Assembly: GCF_902498915.1 (NCBI RefSeq)
Contig: NZ_CABVLQ010000001.1
Direction: 5' to 3' (one strand)
Origin: Escherichia ruysiae
GTDB taxonomy: Bacteria > Pseudomonadota > Gammaproteobacteria > Enterobacterales > Enterobacteriaceae
Length of the DNA stretch: 64,000 bases
The notes beneath the pieces were generated by a model. The model had not been told where the DNA came from, searched no databases, and saw nothing but the letters and a program-made list of their open reading frames with translations. The translations under genes and the position numbers were made by a program. Below, in pieces: positions 1-10,374 of the stretch (position 1 is its first letter; each line of letters begins with the position of its first letter).

Positions 1-23
1 TGACGTTTCGTTCATCATTAAAC

Positions 24-53
24 ATTATGCCGCTAAAGGAAGAATTGAACCAA
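24..53 (-). promoter_or_regulatory. candidate ptsHI promoter (gene lies outside the window)
   Basis: Read on the minus strand, TTGGTT (48-53) and CATAAT (24-29) form a -35/-10 pair with an 18-base spacer, pointing out of the left edge. In E. coli the gene after cysK is ptsH, so this is probably one of the ptsHI-crr promoters. The start of ptsH itself is not in the window. The promoter is inferred from motif matching only. Confidence 0.4.
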
Positions 54-58
54 ATCAT

Positions 59-72
59 AAAATCGATTCAGC
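59..72 (-). promoter_or_regulatory. Cra (FruR) operator upstream of ptsH
   Basis: The minus strand reads GCTGAATCGATTTT, which fits the Cra consensus RSTGAAWCSNTHHW at every position. Cra is known to control ptsHI in E. coli, and the position just upstream of the candidate -35 is consistent with that. Confidence 0.6.
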
Positions 73-186
73 TAAGGCTTTTCCTGTAACGATTAATTTC
101 GCGCATCAAAATAATTAGTCAGGTTAAATACCAGTTCCGACAGGCTGAATCAATGCCAGGAGAGGCTAAAATTTGAAGTAGGCCAC

Positions 187-214
187 AAAAAAGCACCTGA
201 AAAGGTGCTTTTTT
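187..214 (-). terminator. intrinsic terminator of cysK
   Basis: A perfect hairpin with stems AAAAAAGCACCT and AGGTGCTTTTTT around a four-base GAAA loop lies about 20 bases past the cysK stop codon. Its T-run suits transcription leaving cysK on the minus strand, and the A/T symmetry would let it work in both directions. Confidence 0.85.
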
Positions 215-236
215 ACGCATTTTTAACAACCTGGCA

Positions 237-1208
237 TTACTGTTGCAATTCTTTTTCGGTAAAGAGATCGGCAAATAATGCGGTGCTTAAATAACGCTCA
301 CCCGATGATGGCAGAATAACCACAATATTCTTATTGGTAAAGCTTTCATCTTCTTGTAGTTTCAGCGCCGCAGCAACCGCCGCACCGGAAGAGATTCCGG
401 CAAGAATGCCTTCTTCTTCCATTAAACGACGTGCAGTAGAGATAGCTTCTTCATTGGTGATGCCAATAACTTTATCGACCAGTTTGAGATCAAGGTTCGC
501 CGGGATAAAGCCAGCGCCGATGCCCTGGATTTTATGCGGGCCGGGTTTGATTTCTTCACCTGCCAGCGCCTGGGCGATGACGGGAGAATCGGTTGGCTCA
601 ACGGCAACAGAGATGAGGTCAGTCTTGCCTTTGGTGCCTTTAATGTAGCGGCTGACGCCGGTCAGCGTACCGCCAGTACCGACACCCGCAATAAATACAT
701 CAACCTGACCGTCGGTATCTTCCCAGATCTCCGGACCGGTGGTTTTTTCATGAATTTCCGGATTCGCCGGGTTGCTGAATTGTTGTAGCAGCAGGTATTT
801 CTCTGGGTTACTGGCGACAATTTCTTCTGCTTTTTGAATCGCGCCTTTCATGCCCTTCGCGCCTTCAGTCAGTACCAGGTTTGCGCCCAGGGCTTTCAGC
901 AGTTTGCGGCGTTCAATACTCATTGTCTCTGGCATGGTCAGAGTGAGTTTATAACCGCGAGCGGCTGCCACATAAGCCAGAGCAATACCAGTGTTGCCGC
1001 TGGTGGGTTCAACCAGTTCAACGCCGGGTTTCAGCACGCCGCGTTTTTCGGCATCCCAAATCATATTGGCACCGATACGGCACTTAACGCTGAAGCTGGG
1101 GTTACGAGATTCCACCTTCGCCAGAATACGTCCGTTACCGATGCGATTCAGGCGAACCAGCGGTGTGTGACCGATAGTCAGCGAGTTATCTTCAAAAATC
1201 TTACTCAT
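237..1208 (-). CDS. cysK: cysteine synthase A (O-acetylserine sulfhydrylase A)
   Basis: CysK makes L-cysteine from O-acetylserine and sulfide in the cytoplasm, the last step of sulfate assimilation. The 323-residue protein is full length. It shows the PLP lysine near residue 42 (SVKCRIG), the substrate loop TSGNTG at 69-74 and the phosphate-binding GTGGT near 177. The C-terminal end is intact. The ATG start follows an AAGGACAG-type ribosome site. It is the last gene before ptsH, as in E. coli, and is followed by its own terminator. In E. coli it belongs to the CysB regulon. The gene is in the fold-type II PLP family with CysM, but its length and sequence fit CysK. Confidence 0.98.
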   Translation of the reverse strand: MSKIFEDNSLTIGHTPLVRLNRIGNGRILAKVESRNPSFSVKCRIGANMIWDAEKRGVLKPGVELVEPTSGNTGIALAYVAAARGYKLTLTMPETMSIERRKLLKALGANLVLTEGAKGMKGAIQKAEEIVASNPEKYLLLQQFSNPANPEIHEKTTGPEIWEDTDGQVDVFIAGVGTGGTLTGVSRYIKGTKGKTDLISVAVEPTDSPVIAQALAGEEIKPGPHKIQGIGAGFIPANLDLKLVDKVIGITNEEAISTARRLMEEEGILAGISSGAAVAAALKLQEDESFTNKNIVVILPSSGERYLSTALFADLFTEKELQQ

Positions 1209-1331
1209 GGCCTGTCCTTAACTGTATGAAATTGGGATACAACAGGTAGCATACCCGCTCAGAGAATATGCGGAAGTAAGGATTTAGCATATCTATATGC
1301 AGAAGGGAAATAATGACTTGCAAGATGGAAT

Positions 1332-1353
1332 AAGGGTGGCATAAGCCACCCTT
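1332..1353 (-). terminator. hairpin after cysZ
   Basis: The inverted repeat AAGGGTGGC-ATAA-GCCACCCTT lies between the cysZ stop codon and the cysK promoter region. It follows cysZ transcription and could end it, although the T-run is weak. The rest of the 183-base gap presumably holds the cysK promoter and CysB sites, which were not resolved. Confidence 0.5.
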
Positions 1354-1391
1354 GTTTCATACAAATAGTTTACAAAACAACCGGAAGATTG

Positions 1392-2153
1392 TTACCGCCA
1401 TAGTGCATGTTTAGCGCGATAGCAATCGACCCACATTGCTGTCGCGCCACAGACGGCCACCGGCATGATGAACAGGTTGAGCACCGGGATCATCGTGAAC
1501 AGACTCGTTAATGCGCCAAACTGCATGTTAGTGATTTTGCGCGTGCGCAGGGCAGTGCGCATTTCTTTGAACGGCACTTTGTGGTTGTCGAACGGATAGT
1601 CGCAGTACTGAATGGCTAACATCCAGGCGCTGAACAGGAACCACAACACTGGCGCGACGGTTTGCCCGATGCCTGGGATAAAGTAGAGGATCAGCAATAC
1701 GATGGCGCGTGGTAAATACCACGCAAATTTTTGCCATTCGCGTTTCATAATTCGCGGCACATCTTTCATGATACCCAAAATTCCGGTATCCGGCGGCGTA
1801 GCGCCTGTCAGCCTTGCTTCCAGTTGTTCAGCCAATAAACCGTTAAATGGCGCGGCAATCCAGTTCGCAATAGTTGAGAAAAAATAGCCAAAAATCAGCA
1901 GCACGGAGAGAACCGCGACAGGCCACAGCAAATAGCTTAACCATTGCAGCCAGTCAGGCACGTGGCTCATTAATGATGGGATCCAGACATCCAGTTGGGT
2001 AAAGAGCCACCAGAATGCACTTCCCATCAACAAAATATTGACCAACAGAGGTAAAATGACAAAACGCCGAATCCCGGGTTGCGAGACGAGCTTCCAGCCT
2101 TGCGCAAAATAGTAAAAACCGCTGCGTGGGGAAGATGTGTATGTTGAAACCAT
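1392..2153 (-). CDS. cysZ: sulfate transporter CysZ
   Basis: CysZ is an inner-membrane protein that brings sulfate into the cell for cysteine synthesis; it is known as a high-affinity sulfate channel regulated by sulfite. The 253-residue protein has several strongly hydrophobic helices (about 31-52, 68-95, 143-177 and 207-240) separated by charged segments, as expected for the CysZ family (formerly DUF540 or EI24-like). It lies directly upstream of cysK on the same strand, which fits its role in the same pathway, and diverges from zipA. The chosen ATG gives the family length. Confidence 0.97.
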   Translation of the reverse strand: MVSTYTSSPRSGFYYFAQGWKLVSQPGIRRFVILPLLVNILLMGSAFWWLFTQLDVWIPSLMSHVPDWLQWLSYLLWPVAVLSVLLIFGYFFSTIANWIAAPFNGLLAEQLEARLTGATPPDTGILGIMKDVPRIMKREWQKFAWYLPRAIVLLILYFIPGIGQTVAPVLWFLFSAWMLAIQYCDYPFDNHKVPFKEMRTALRTRKITNMQFGALTSLFTMIPVLNLFIMPVAVCGATAMWVDCYRAKHALWR

Positions 2154-2382
2154 AATCAGGAGATGCTCCTTTTGACCAATCCCAGGAAAATTCTGCGTAT
2201 TTTACCGGGTAATTGCGCAATGGACAGTTAGGATATGTTCGAAAAAACAGCAAAAAGCACGATTTCATCTATCTTTGTGCTGTGAAAGTTAAGAGTGCAC
2301 TTGCACTCGAGGTAATCGGCAAATACTCTTAGTGAGTAAATGTTTGCCGTGGTGGCAAGGTGTTAGAACAACAGAGAATATA

Positions 2383-3375
2383 ATGATGCAGGATTTGCGT
2401 CTGATATTAATCATTGTTGGCGCGATCGCCATAATCGCTTTACTGGTACATGGTTTCTGGACCAGCCGTAAAGAACGATCTTCTATGTTCCGCGATCGGC
2501 CATTAAAACGAATGAAGTCAAAACGTGACGACGATTCTTATGATGAGGATGTCGAAGATGATGAGGGCGTTGGTGAGGTTCGTGTTCACCGCGTAAATCA
2601 TGCCCCGGCTAACGCCCAGGAGCATGAGGCTGCTCGTCCGTCGCCGCAACACCAGTACCAACCGCCTTATGCGTCTGCGCAGCCGCGTCAACCGGTTCAG
2701 CAGCCGCCTGAAGCGCAGGTATCGCCGCAACATGCTCCGCATTCAGCGCAGCCGGTTCAGCAACCGCAGCCGGTTCAGCAGCCGACCTACCAGCCGCAGC
2801 CTGAACAGCAGGTTGCTCCGCAAGTACCGCCAGCTCCGCAACCGACGCAGCCAGCGCCCCAACCAGCGCAGCAGGCTTTCCAGGTTGCGGAACCCGTAGC
2901 GGCACCGCAGCCTGAACCTGTAAATGAACCGGCACCTGTCATGGATAAGCCGAAGCGTAAAGAAGCGGTGATCATTATGAACGTCGCGGCGCATCACGGT
3001 AGCGAGCTGAATGGTGAACTGCTTCTTAACAGCATTCAGCAGGCGGGCTTTATCTTTGGCGATATGAATATTTACCATCGTCATCTCAGCCCGGACGGCA
3101 GTGGCCCTGCGTTATTCAGCCTGGCGAATATGGTGAAACCGGGAACATTCGATCCTGAAATGAAGGATTTCACCACTCCTGGCGTCACTATCTTTATGCA
3201 GGTTCCGTCTTATGGTGATGAACTGCAAAACTTCAAGCTGATGCTGCAATCTGCGCAGCATATCGCTGATGAAGTCGGTGGCGTAGTTCTTGACGATCAG
3301 CGCCGTATGATGACTCCGCAGAAACTGCGCGAGTATCAGGACATCATCCGCGAAGTGAAAGACGCTAACGTCTGA
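2383..3375 (+). CDS. zipA: cell division protein ZipA
   Basis: ZipA anchors the FtsZ ring to the inner membrane. The 330-residue protein begins with a membrane anchor (about 6-27), then a short basic and acidic stretch. A long Pro/Gln-rich linker (about 85-188) follows. The globular FtsZ-binding domain (about 190-328) starts near the KRKEAVIIMNVAAHHG segment. An in-frame upstream start exists, but the MMQDLR start gives the N-terminal anchor topology known for ZipA and was chosen. The linker repeats units such as QPVQQP and appears to differ slightly in length and content from K-12. Divergent from cysZ; ligA follows. Confidence 0.97.
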   Translation: MMQDLRLILIIVGAIAIIALLVHGFWTSRKERSSMFRDRPLKRMKSKRDDDSYDEDVEDDEGVGEVRVHRVNHAPANAQEHEAARPSPQHQYQPPYASAQPRQPVQQPPEAQVSPQHAPHSAQPVQQPQPVQQPTYQPQPEQQVAPQVPPAPQPTQPAPQPAQQAFQVAEPVAAPQPEPVNEPAPVMDKPKRKEAVIIMNVAAHHGSELNGELLLNSIQQAGFIFGDMNIYHRHLSPDGSGPALFSLANMVKPGTFDPEMKDFTTPGVTIFMQVPSYGDELQNFKLMLQSAQHIADEVGGVVLDDQRRMMTPQKLREYQDIIREVKDANV

Positions 3376-3404
3376 TACACTTAAGGCAAATTAACTCTTC
3401 TTCG

Positions 3405-3428
3405 AACCCCCGCTTGTCGGGGGTTTTT
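3405..3428 (+). terminator. intrinsic terminator between zipA and ligA
   Basis: AACCCCCG-CTTGT-CGGGGGTT followed by TTT ends the zipA transcript 30 bases after its stop codon. The ligA start codon is only 18 bases further on, so ligA must be read through or have a promoter inside or upstream of this element. Confidence 0.8.
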
Positions 3429-3445
3429 AGCATTGATGGTGCGAT

Positions 3446-5461
<2,016 letters not shown>

Positions 5462-5462
5462 G

Positions 5463-5681
5463 ATGGAAAAAGAGCAGCTGATTGAAATAGCCAATACGAT
5501 AATGCCGTTTGGCAAGTACAAAGGGCGTCGCTTAATCGACCTGCCGGAAGAGTATCTTTTGTGGTTTGCCCGCAAGGATGAGTTCCCGGCAGGAAAACTC
5601 GGTGAGCTAATGCAAATCACGCTGCTGATTAAAACCGAGGGGCTGACGCAACTGGTTCAGCCCCTGAAACGTCCGCTTTAA
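5463..5681 (+). CDS. ypeB: YpeB, conserved small protein (DUF3820)
   Basis: This 72-residue protein has the conserved core MPFGKYKGRRLIDLPEEYL near residues 14-32, typical of the DUF3820 family. A comparable GKY(KG)-type motif occurs in some nucleic-acid-related proteins, but no function is established. Its start lies one base after the ligA stop, which suggests translational coupling with the ligase. It overlaps the convergent yfeH by four bases at its 3' end. Confidence 0.93.
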   Translation: MEKEQLIEIANTIMPFGKYKGRRLIDLPEEYLLWFARKDEFPAGKLGELMQITLLIKTEGLTQLVQPLKRPL

Positions 5682-6676
5682 ATCTTCCCTGCGTGGCTTT
5701 CCTGCTGCGCCTGTAGTTGCTCGGTCTGGCGCTTATAACGACGCGCCAGCACCGCGCAAACCATCAGCTGGATCTGATGGAAAATCATCAGTGGCAGCAC
5801 CATCATACCGATAACTGACGTTGGGAACAGAATGTTCGCCATCGGAATACCATTCGCCAGGCTCTTTTTCGAACCACAGAAGACAATCGTTATCTCATCC
5901 GCCTTATTGAAACCCAGTCGACGCGCCATAAAGACGTTAATCACAATCACAATAGCCAGCAATACGCAGCTAACTACCACAATAAACAGCAGCGAACCCC
6001 AACCGACTTTGTGCCAGATGCCGTTAACAACAGCTTCGCTGAAGGCCGTATAGACCACCAACAGAATGGAAGTCTGGTCAGTTTTCGCAATCCACTTTTT
6101 ATTACGCGCCACCCAGTTGCCAATCCACGGGCGAGAAAGATGCCCCAACACAAAAGGTAGTAACAGCTGCAGCATAATCTTACCGACCTGTTCGAGGCTG
6201 CCCTCTGCACCGTGAACATTCATCACCAGACCAACCAGCAATGGCGAAAGGAAAATACCCAGCAGGCTGGATGCTGATGCAGAACAAACGGCCGCCGCGA
6301 CGTTACCGCCCGCCATTGAGGTAAAAGCGATTGCAGACTGCACCGTGGCAGGAAGAATGCAAAGATAGAGAAAACCGGAATAGAGCATTGGATCGACGTT
6401 TACTGGTTTCCACCAGGCAAACAACACGCCCAGAACCGGAAACAGCACGAAGGTACTGCACATCACCCACAAATGCAGTCGCCAGTGACTACCACCTGCA
6501 ATAATGGCCTCTCGCGACAACTTCGCGCCGTGCATAAAGAACAACAGAGCAATGGCTGCCGTGGTCAGATTTTCAAAGAAGGGGACAAAACCGCCTCTGG
6601 CCGGAAAGAAAGAAGCCAGTAACACCACCGTGACCAGGGTTAAGGTGAAAGGATCGAGGATACGAAAAAGTTTCAT
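5678..6676 (-). CDS. yfeH: putative bile acid:sodium symporter-family transporter YfeH
   Basis: The 332-residue protein has about nine to ten hydrophobic segments across nearly its whole length. Its sequence fits the SBF-like (PF13593, bile acid:Na+ symporter superfamily) proteins, with conserved stretches such as GGNVAAAVCSAS and CGSKKSLANGIPMA. The substrate is not known. In K-12 yfeH diverges from the LysR gene yfeR; here only a remnant of that regulator is present upstream (6766-6920), so any YfeR control is lost. It is convergent with ypeB. Confidence 0.93.
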   Translation of the reverse strand: MKLFRILDPFTLTLVTVVLLASFFPARGGFVPFFENLTTAAIALLFFMHGAKLSREAIIAGGSHWRLHLWVMCSTFVLFPVLGVLFAWWKPVNVDPMLYSGFLYLCILPATVQSAIAFTSMAGGNVAAAVCSASASSLLGIFLSPLLVGLVMNVHGAEGSLEQVGKIMLQLLLPFVLGHLSRPWIGNWVARNKKWIAKTDQTSILLVVYTAFSEAVVNGIWHKVGWGSLLFIVVVSCVLLAIVIVINVFMARRLGFNKADEITIVFCGSKKSLANGIPMANILFPTSVIGMMVLPLMIFHQIQLMVCAVLARRYKRQTEQLQAQQESHAGKI

Positions 6677-6765
6677 AAAGACTCCAGATGATCGATGGTT
6701 CTATTGTGCTTCTTCCAGTTTGAGAAATAAAATTGATTTATTGCATTCATTCATGAAGAAAATAG

Positions 6766-6920
6766 ATGAATGACTCTTTAAAACAATTAAAGGTTTTCGT
6801 CACAGTAGCGAAGGAAGAACCGGACACTTTCAACAGCTGGTGAAGCATTAGAGGACGTGGAGCAAGAACAGGGTGAATAGTGATGGCAGGGCGAGAAGGG
6901 GAATCGTTGTATCATATATC
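6766..6920 (+). pseudogene. yfeR: yfeR remnant: LysR-type regulator with internal deletion
   Basis: From the ATG at 6766 the frame reads a typical LysR N-terminus (MNDSLKQLKVFVTVA, then K) and stops after 25 codons at 6843. From about 6830 another frame reads LSTAGEALEDVEQEQG. From 6883 a third reads MAGREGESLYHI. Both pieces resemble the C-terminal tail of K-12 YfeR as remembered. Nearly the whole helix-turn-helix and effector domains are missing, so about 0.75 kb was lost between roughly 6811 and 6830. The place and orientation (between yfeN and yfeH, divergent from yfeH) match yfeR. A functional product is not possible. Confidence 0.8.
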
Positions 6921-6929
6921 GTGTTATGC

Positions 6930-6956
6930 ATTTCTGCCGGGAATCCCGGCAGAAAT
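6930..6956 (-). terminator. hairpin after yfeN
   Basis: A perfect 12-base stem (ATTTCTGCCGGG / CCCGGCAGAAAT, three-base loop) lies four bases past the yfeN stop codon on the minus strand. It is probably its transcription terminator or a 3'-end stabilising hairpin; a strong T-run is absent. Confidence 0.65.
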
Positions 6957-6959
6957 GGT

Positions 6960-7724
6960 TCAGAAGTTAAATTTGACCGAGTAAATGATGGCGTCCTGAT
7001 ACCAGGCTTCTCCCAGCTTGTCGTCCGCGTAGCGATACTGAAGCCCCGTAGTTATATTCGGGGTAGCATTCCACCAGAGGGCGACCGCACCGTTCAGCCC
7101 TTCTTTACCGCCATTACCTGCCGCATAGGTCGTGTCACGGTCAAACTCGTACTCGTTCCAGTTGGTGAGGGTGAATTTCTCTCTGCCCAGCATAAAGCTG
7201 TAACCCGCAACCCAACCTGCCACGTAGCCGTTATCGCCCGTGTAATAGGTTTGATCCGTATAGCGTTTGGCGAAGAACGGTTTGAACCACCAACTGTTAC
7301 CGGTGAAGTTGTAGCCAAAACCGTACAGGAACATATCGTCGTGGAAATTTACCCGATTTGCAGAACCGTAGGTGCCATACGCGTGCAGGTAGAGATTAAA
7401 TCCGGTATTGCCCAGGTAAATGCGGTTGGTATTTTTAAAGGTATAACGCTGCTCACTACCTGGTTTATCGTGGCGGTCGTTATAAAAGTTTTCCCAGTCG
7501 AAAAACCCGTACATTTCTCCCCAACTAAAGTTGGCACCGCCTTCCAGTTCCAGATAACCAAAATCATCTTTGTGTGACTTAGTTGACGATTTCTCGGTGG
7601 TTCGGCTGGTCCAGTCCAGGTAATGCACGCCGATATCTGCAAACCCACCTTTAAATTCTGCGTGGGAGATTACGGGTACGGCTAATAAAGAGGTGAGCGT
7701 CAGAGTTAAAAGATGTTTTTTCAT
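6960..7724 (-). CDS. yfeN: YfeN, Tsx-like outer-membrane channel protein
   Basis: The 254-residue protein starts with a signal peptide (MKKHLLTLTLTSLLAVPVISHA, cleavage near 22). The rest is made of alternating aromatic-rich strands and ends in phenylalanine (SVKFNF), the usual beta-barrel C-terminal signature. It belongs to the nucleoside-specific channel (Tsx/OmpK) family. Its place next to xapA and xapB suggests, by inference, a role in letting nucleosides such as xanthosine cross the outer membrane. Divergent from xapA. Confidence 0.92.
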   Translation of the reverse strand: MKKHLLTLTLTSLLAVPVISHAEFKGGFADIGVHYLDWTSRTTEKSSTKSHKDDFGYLELEGGANFSWGEMYGFFDWENFYNDRHDKPGSEQRYTFKNTNRIYLGNTGFNLYLHAYGTYGSANRVNFHDDMFLYGFGYNFTGNSWWFKPFFAKRYTDQTYYTGDNGYVAGWVAGYSFMLGREKFTLTNWNEYEFDRDTTYAAGNGGKEGLNGAVALWWNATPNITTGLQYRYADDKLGEAWYQDAIIYSVKFNF

Positions 7725-7973
7725 AGCATAATTCCCTATGCCGATCGTTATTAGTAGATTGCTTAATAAAGTGGTTTGTTAAAAACAGCATATTGTTAAT
7801 GCAAGGGAGTGAATATCGCCAATACAGTTTTTGCTGGGAATTAATAGTGAAAAGATATAAATCCATCGATATCAAATCGCTATTGAATGCGTGAGGAAAG
7901 TGTATTGGTAAGAGCCGGGACAACCTCGCTATAAAAAGACATTAGATTCAACCCTACTGAAAAAAGGATATAT

Positions 7974-8807
7974 ATGTCTCAGGCTCAATTTTCTCATAAC
8001 CCGCTGTATTGCGTCGATATTATCCAGGCTTATAAACCAGATTTCACACCACGAGTGGCTTTTATTTTAGGTTCCGGGCTGGGCGCGCTGGCCGATCAGA
8101 TTGATAACGCTGTCGCCATTTCCTATGAAAAGCTGCCGGGTTTCCCGGTGAGTACGGTGCATGGACATGCGGGTGAGCTGGTGTTGGGGCATCTCCAGGG
8201 CGTTCCGGTGGCATGTATGAAAGGTCGAGGGCATTTCTATGAAGGTCGTGGAATGACCATCATGACCGACGCGATTCGTACTTTCAAATTGCTGGGCTGT
8301 GAACTGCTGTTCTGCACCAATGCGGCGGGCTCACTGCGTCCGGAAGTCGGTGCGGGCAGTCTGGTTGCGCTGAAAGACCACATCAACACCATGCCAGGTA
8401 CACCGATGGTGGGTCTTAACGATGAACGCTTTGGCGAACGCTTTTTCTCGCTGGCGAATGCCTACGATGCGGACTACCGCGCACTGTTGCAAAAAGTGGC
8501 GAAAGAAGAGGGTTTCCCCCTGACGGAAGGTGTGTTCGTCTCGTATCCGGGGCCGAATTTCGAAACGGCGGCAGAGATTCGCATGATGCAAATTATTGGC
8601 GGGGATGTCGTTGGAATGTCCGTTGTGCCTGAAGTTATTTCAGCACGCCATTGTGACCTGAAGGTCGTGGCCGTTTCTGCGATTACCAATATGGCGGAAG
8701 GTCTGAGTGACGTGAAGCTCTCGCATACCCAAACGTTGGCGGCAGCGGATCTCTCTAAGCAGAACTTTATCAACCTTATTTGCGGCTTTCTGCGCAATAT
8801 TGCCTGA
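7974..8807 (+). CDS. xapA: xanthosine phosphorylase (purine nucleoside phosphorylase II)
   Basis: XapA phosphorolyses xanthosine, inosine and guanosine to the base and ribose-1-phosphate. The 277-residue protein shows the PNP-family segments FILGSGLGALAD (about 30-41), the phosphate and purine loops VHGHAGELVLG, GRGHFYEG and CTNAAGSL, and the C-terminal SVVPEVISARHCDL and ITNMAEG. It is first in the xap cluster, with xapB 59 bases downstream. In E. coli it is induced by xanthosine through XapR. The start at 7974 follows an AAAGGA ribosome site. Confidence 0.97.
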   Translation: MSQAQFSHNPLYCVDIIQAYKPDFTPRVAFILGSGLGALADQIDNAVAISYEKLPGFPVSTVHGHAGELVLGHLQGVPVACMKGRGHFYEGRGMTIMTDAIRTFKLLGCELLFCTNAAGSLRPEVGAGSLVALKDHINTMPGTPMVGLNDERFGERFFSLANAYDADYRALLQKVAKEEGFPLTEGVFVSYPGPNFETAAEIRMMQIIGGDVVGMSVVPEVISARHCDLKVVAVSAITNMAEGLSDVKLSHTQTLAAADLSKQNFINLICGFLRNIA

Positions 8808-8866
8808 TTAAAACAACAATAAACGGCCTCACGGGTGAGGCCACATGATGCGACAAGGAAACGATT

Positions 8867-10123
8867 ATGAGCATCGCTTTGCGCTTAAAGGTAATGTCCT
8901 TTTTGCAATATTTTATCTGGGGGAGCTGGCTGGTTACCCTCGGTTCCTACATGATTAATACCCTTCATTTTACCGGCGCTAACGTCGGTATGGTCTACAG
9001 CTCCAAAGGGATTGCTGCGATTATTATGCCCGGCATTATGGGGATTATCGCGGATAAATGGCTGCGTGCGGAACGCGCATATATGCTGTGCCACCTGGTG
9101 TGTGCTGGCGTGCTTTTTTATGCGGCATCCGTCAGTGATCCGGATACGATGTTTTGGGTGATGTTAGTCAATGCAATGGCATTTATGCCGACCATCGCGT
9201 TATCAAACAGCGTCTCTTATTCCTGCCTCGCTCAGGCCGGGCTTGACCCGGTGACAGCTTTCCCGCCTATTCGCGTTTTTGGTACGGTGGGGTTCATCAT
9301 TGCGATGTGGGCAGTAAGCTTACTGCATCTGGAATTGAGCAGCCTGCAATTGTATATCGCTTCCGGTGCGTCTCTGCTGCTGTCGGCTTACGCGCTGACT
9401 TTGCCTAAAATTCCTGTTGCGCAGAAAAAAGTGACTACTTCGCTTGCCAGTAAACTCGGTCTGGACGCGTTTGTGCTATTCAAAAATCCGCGTATGGCCA
9501 TCTTTTTCCTCTTCGCCATGATGCTGGGCGCGGTACTGCAAATTACCAACGTTTTTGGCAACCCGTTCCTGCATGATTTTGCCCGTAACCCGGAGTTTGC
9601 TGATAGCTTCGTGGTGAAATATCCGTCCATTTTATTGTCAGTTTCACAGATGGCTGAAGTCGGTTTCATTCTGACGATTCCGTTCTTTTTGAAGCGTTTC
9701 GGCATCAAAACGGTCATGCTTATGAGTATGGTGGCCTGGACGCTGCGCTTTGGCTTCTTTGCTTATGGCGATCCGTCACCAACTGGGTTTATTTTGCTGC
9801 TGCTGTCGATGATTGTTTACGGCTGCGCATTTGATTTCTTCAATATTTCCGGTTCGGTCTTTGTTGAACAGGAAGTTGATTCCAACATTCGTGCCAGCGC
9901 ACAGGGGCTCTTTATGACCATGGTAAATGGTGTCGGTGCTTGGGTTGGCTCGATTCTGAGCGGCATGGCAGTGGATTACTTCTCGGTAGATGGCGTAAAA
10001 GACTGGCAAACTATCTGGCTGATGTTTGCAGGATATTCTCTTTTCCTCGCAGTGATATTTTTCTTTGGATTTAAATATAACCATGACCCTGAAAAGATAA
10101 CACATCGAACAGTGACACATTAA
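8867..10123 (+). CDS. xapB: xanthosine permease XapB
   Basis: XapB is an inner-membrane proton symporter that takes up xanthosine. The 418-residue protein has about twelve transmembrane helices. It belongs to the nucleoside:H+ symporter (NHS) family of the major facilitator superfamily, with NupG as the closest paralogue. Typical NHS stretches include LQYFIWGSWLVTLGSYM at the N-terminus and YGCAFDFFNISGSVFVEQE near 320-338. It follows xapA in the same direction and is followed by a short ORF and xapR. Confidence 0.96.
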   Translation: MSIALRLKVMSFLQYFIWGSWLVTLGSYMINTLHFTGANVGMVYSSKGIAAIIMPGIMGIIADKWLRAERAYMLCHLVCAGVLFYAASVSDPDTMFWVMLVNAMAFMPTIALSNSVSYSCLAQAGLDPVTAFPPIRVFGTVGFIIAMWAVSLLHLELSSLQLYIASGASLLLSAYALTLPKIPVAQKKVTTSLASKLGLDAFVLFKNPRMAIFFLFAMMLGAVLQITNVFGNPFLHDFARNPEFADSFVVKYPSILLSVSQMAEVGFILTIPFFLKRFGIKTVMLMSMVAWTLRFGFFAYGDPSPTGFILLLLSMIVYGCAFDFFNISGSVFVEQEVDSNIRASAQGLFMTMVNGVGAWVGSILSGMAVDYFSVDGVKDWQTIWLMFAGYSLFLAVIFFFGFKYNHDPEKITHRTVTH

Positions 10124-10175
10124 AAGAACTGGCAGCTCCGTTTTTCAGGGCTGCTTTTATGATAAAGGTTAATTA

Positions 10176-10334
10176 ATGAAAGATATTTTATTTTCTTCTG
10201 GCGTCGGTTTTGGTATTGGTGCTTTATTTACAATCGTGCGGTTACCTATTCCCGTGCCAAATGTATTGCCGGGTATATTATCTATTGTGTTTATGTATGT
10301 AGGTTATCTGGTGGTGAAATACTTTATGCCGTGA
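10176..10334 (+). CDS. XapX-domain small membrane protein (52 residues)
   Basis: An ATG at 10176 opens a 52-codon frame ending at TGA 10332-10334, between xapB and xapR. A ribosome site (AAAGGTT) lies eight bases upstream. The peptide starts MKDILFSSGVGFGIGALFTI, continues with RLPIPVPNVLPGILSIV and ends in a second hydrophobic helix with KYFMP. Glycine-rich first helix, central PxPxPNxLPG loop and second helix are the pattern of the XapX (DUF1427) family, named for association with xap genes. Function is unknown; a helper of XapB is an inference from context. Confidence 0.82.
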   Translation: MKDILFSSGVGFGIGALFTIVRLPIPVPNVLPGILSIVFMYVGYLVVKYFMP

Positions 10335-10374
10335 TAATTTAATAAGATATATTTATTAAACGGAGCATTTAATT

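Noticed and set aside
2609..2935. Ala-, Val- and Pro-rich frame on the minus strand within zipA
   Set aside because: It is produced by the repetitive Pro/Gln linker of ZipA read on the other strand.
6504..6773. Open frame of 89 codons on the plus strand overlapping the yfeH start
   Set aside because: It lies antisense to the yfeH 5' end and only touches the yfeR remnant; no domain was seen.
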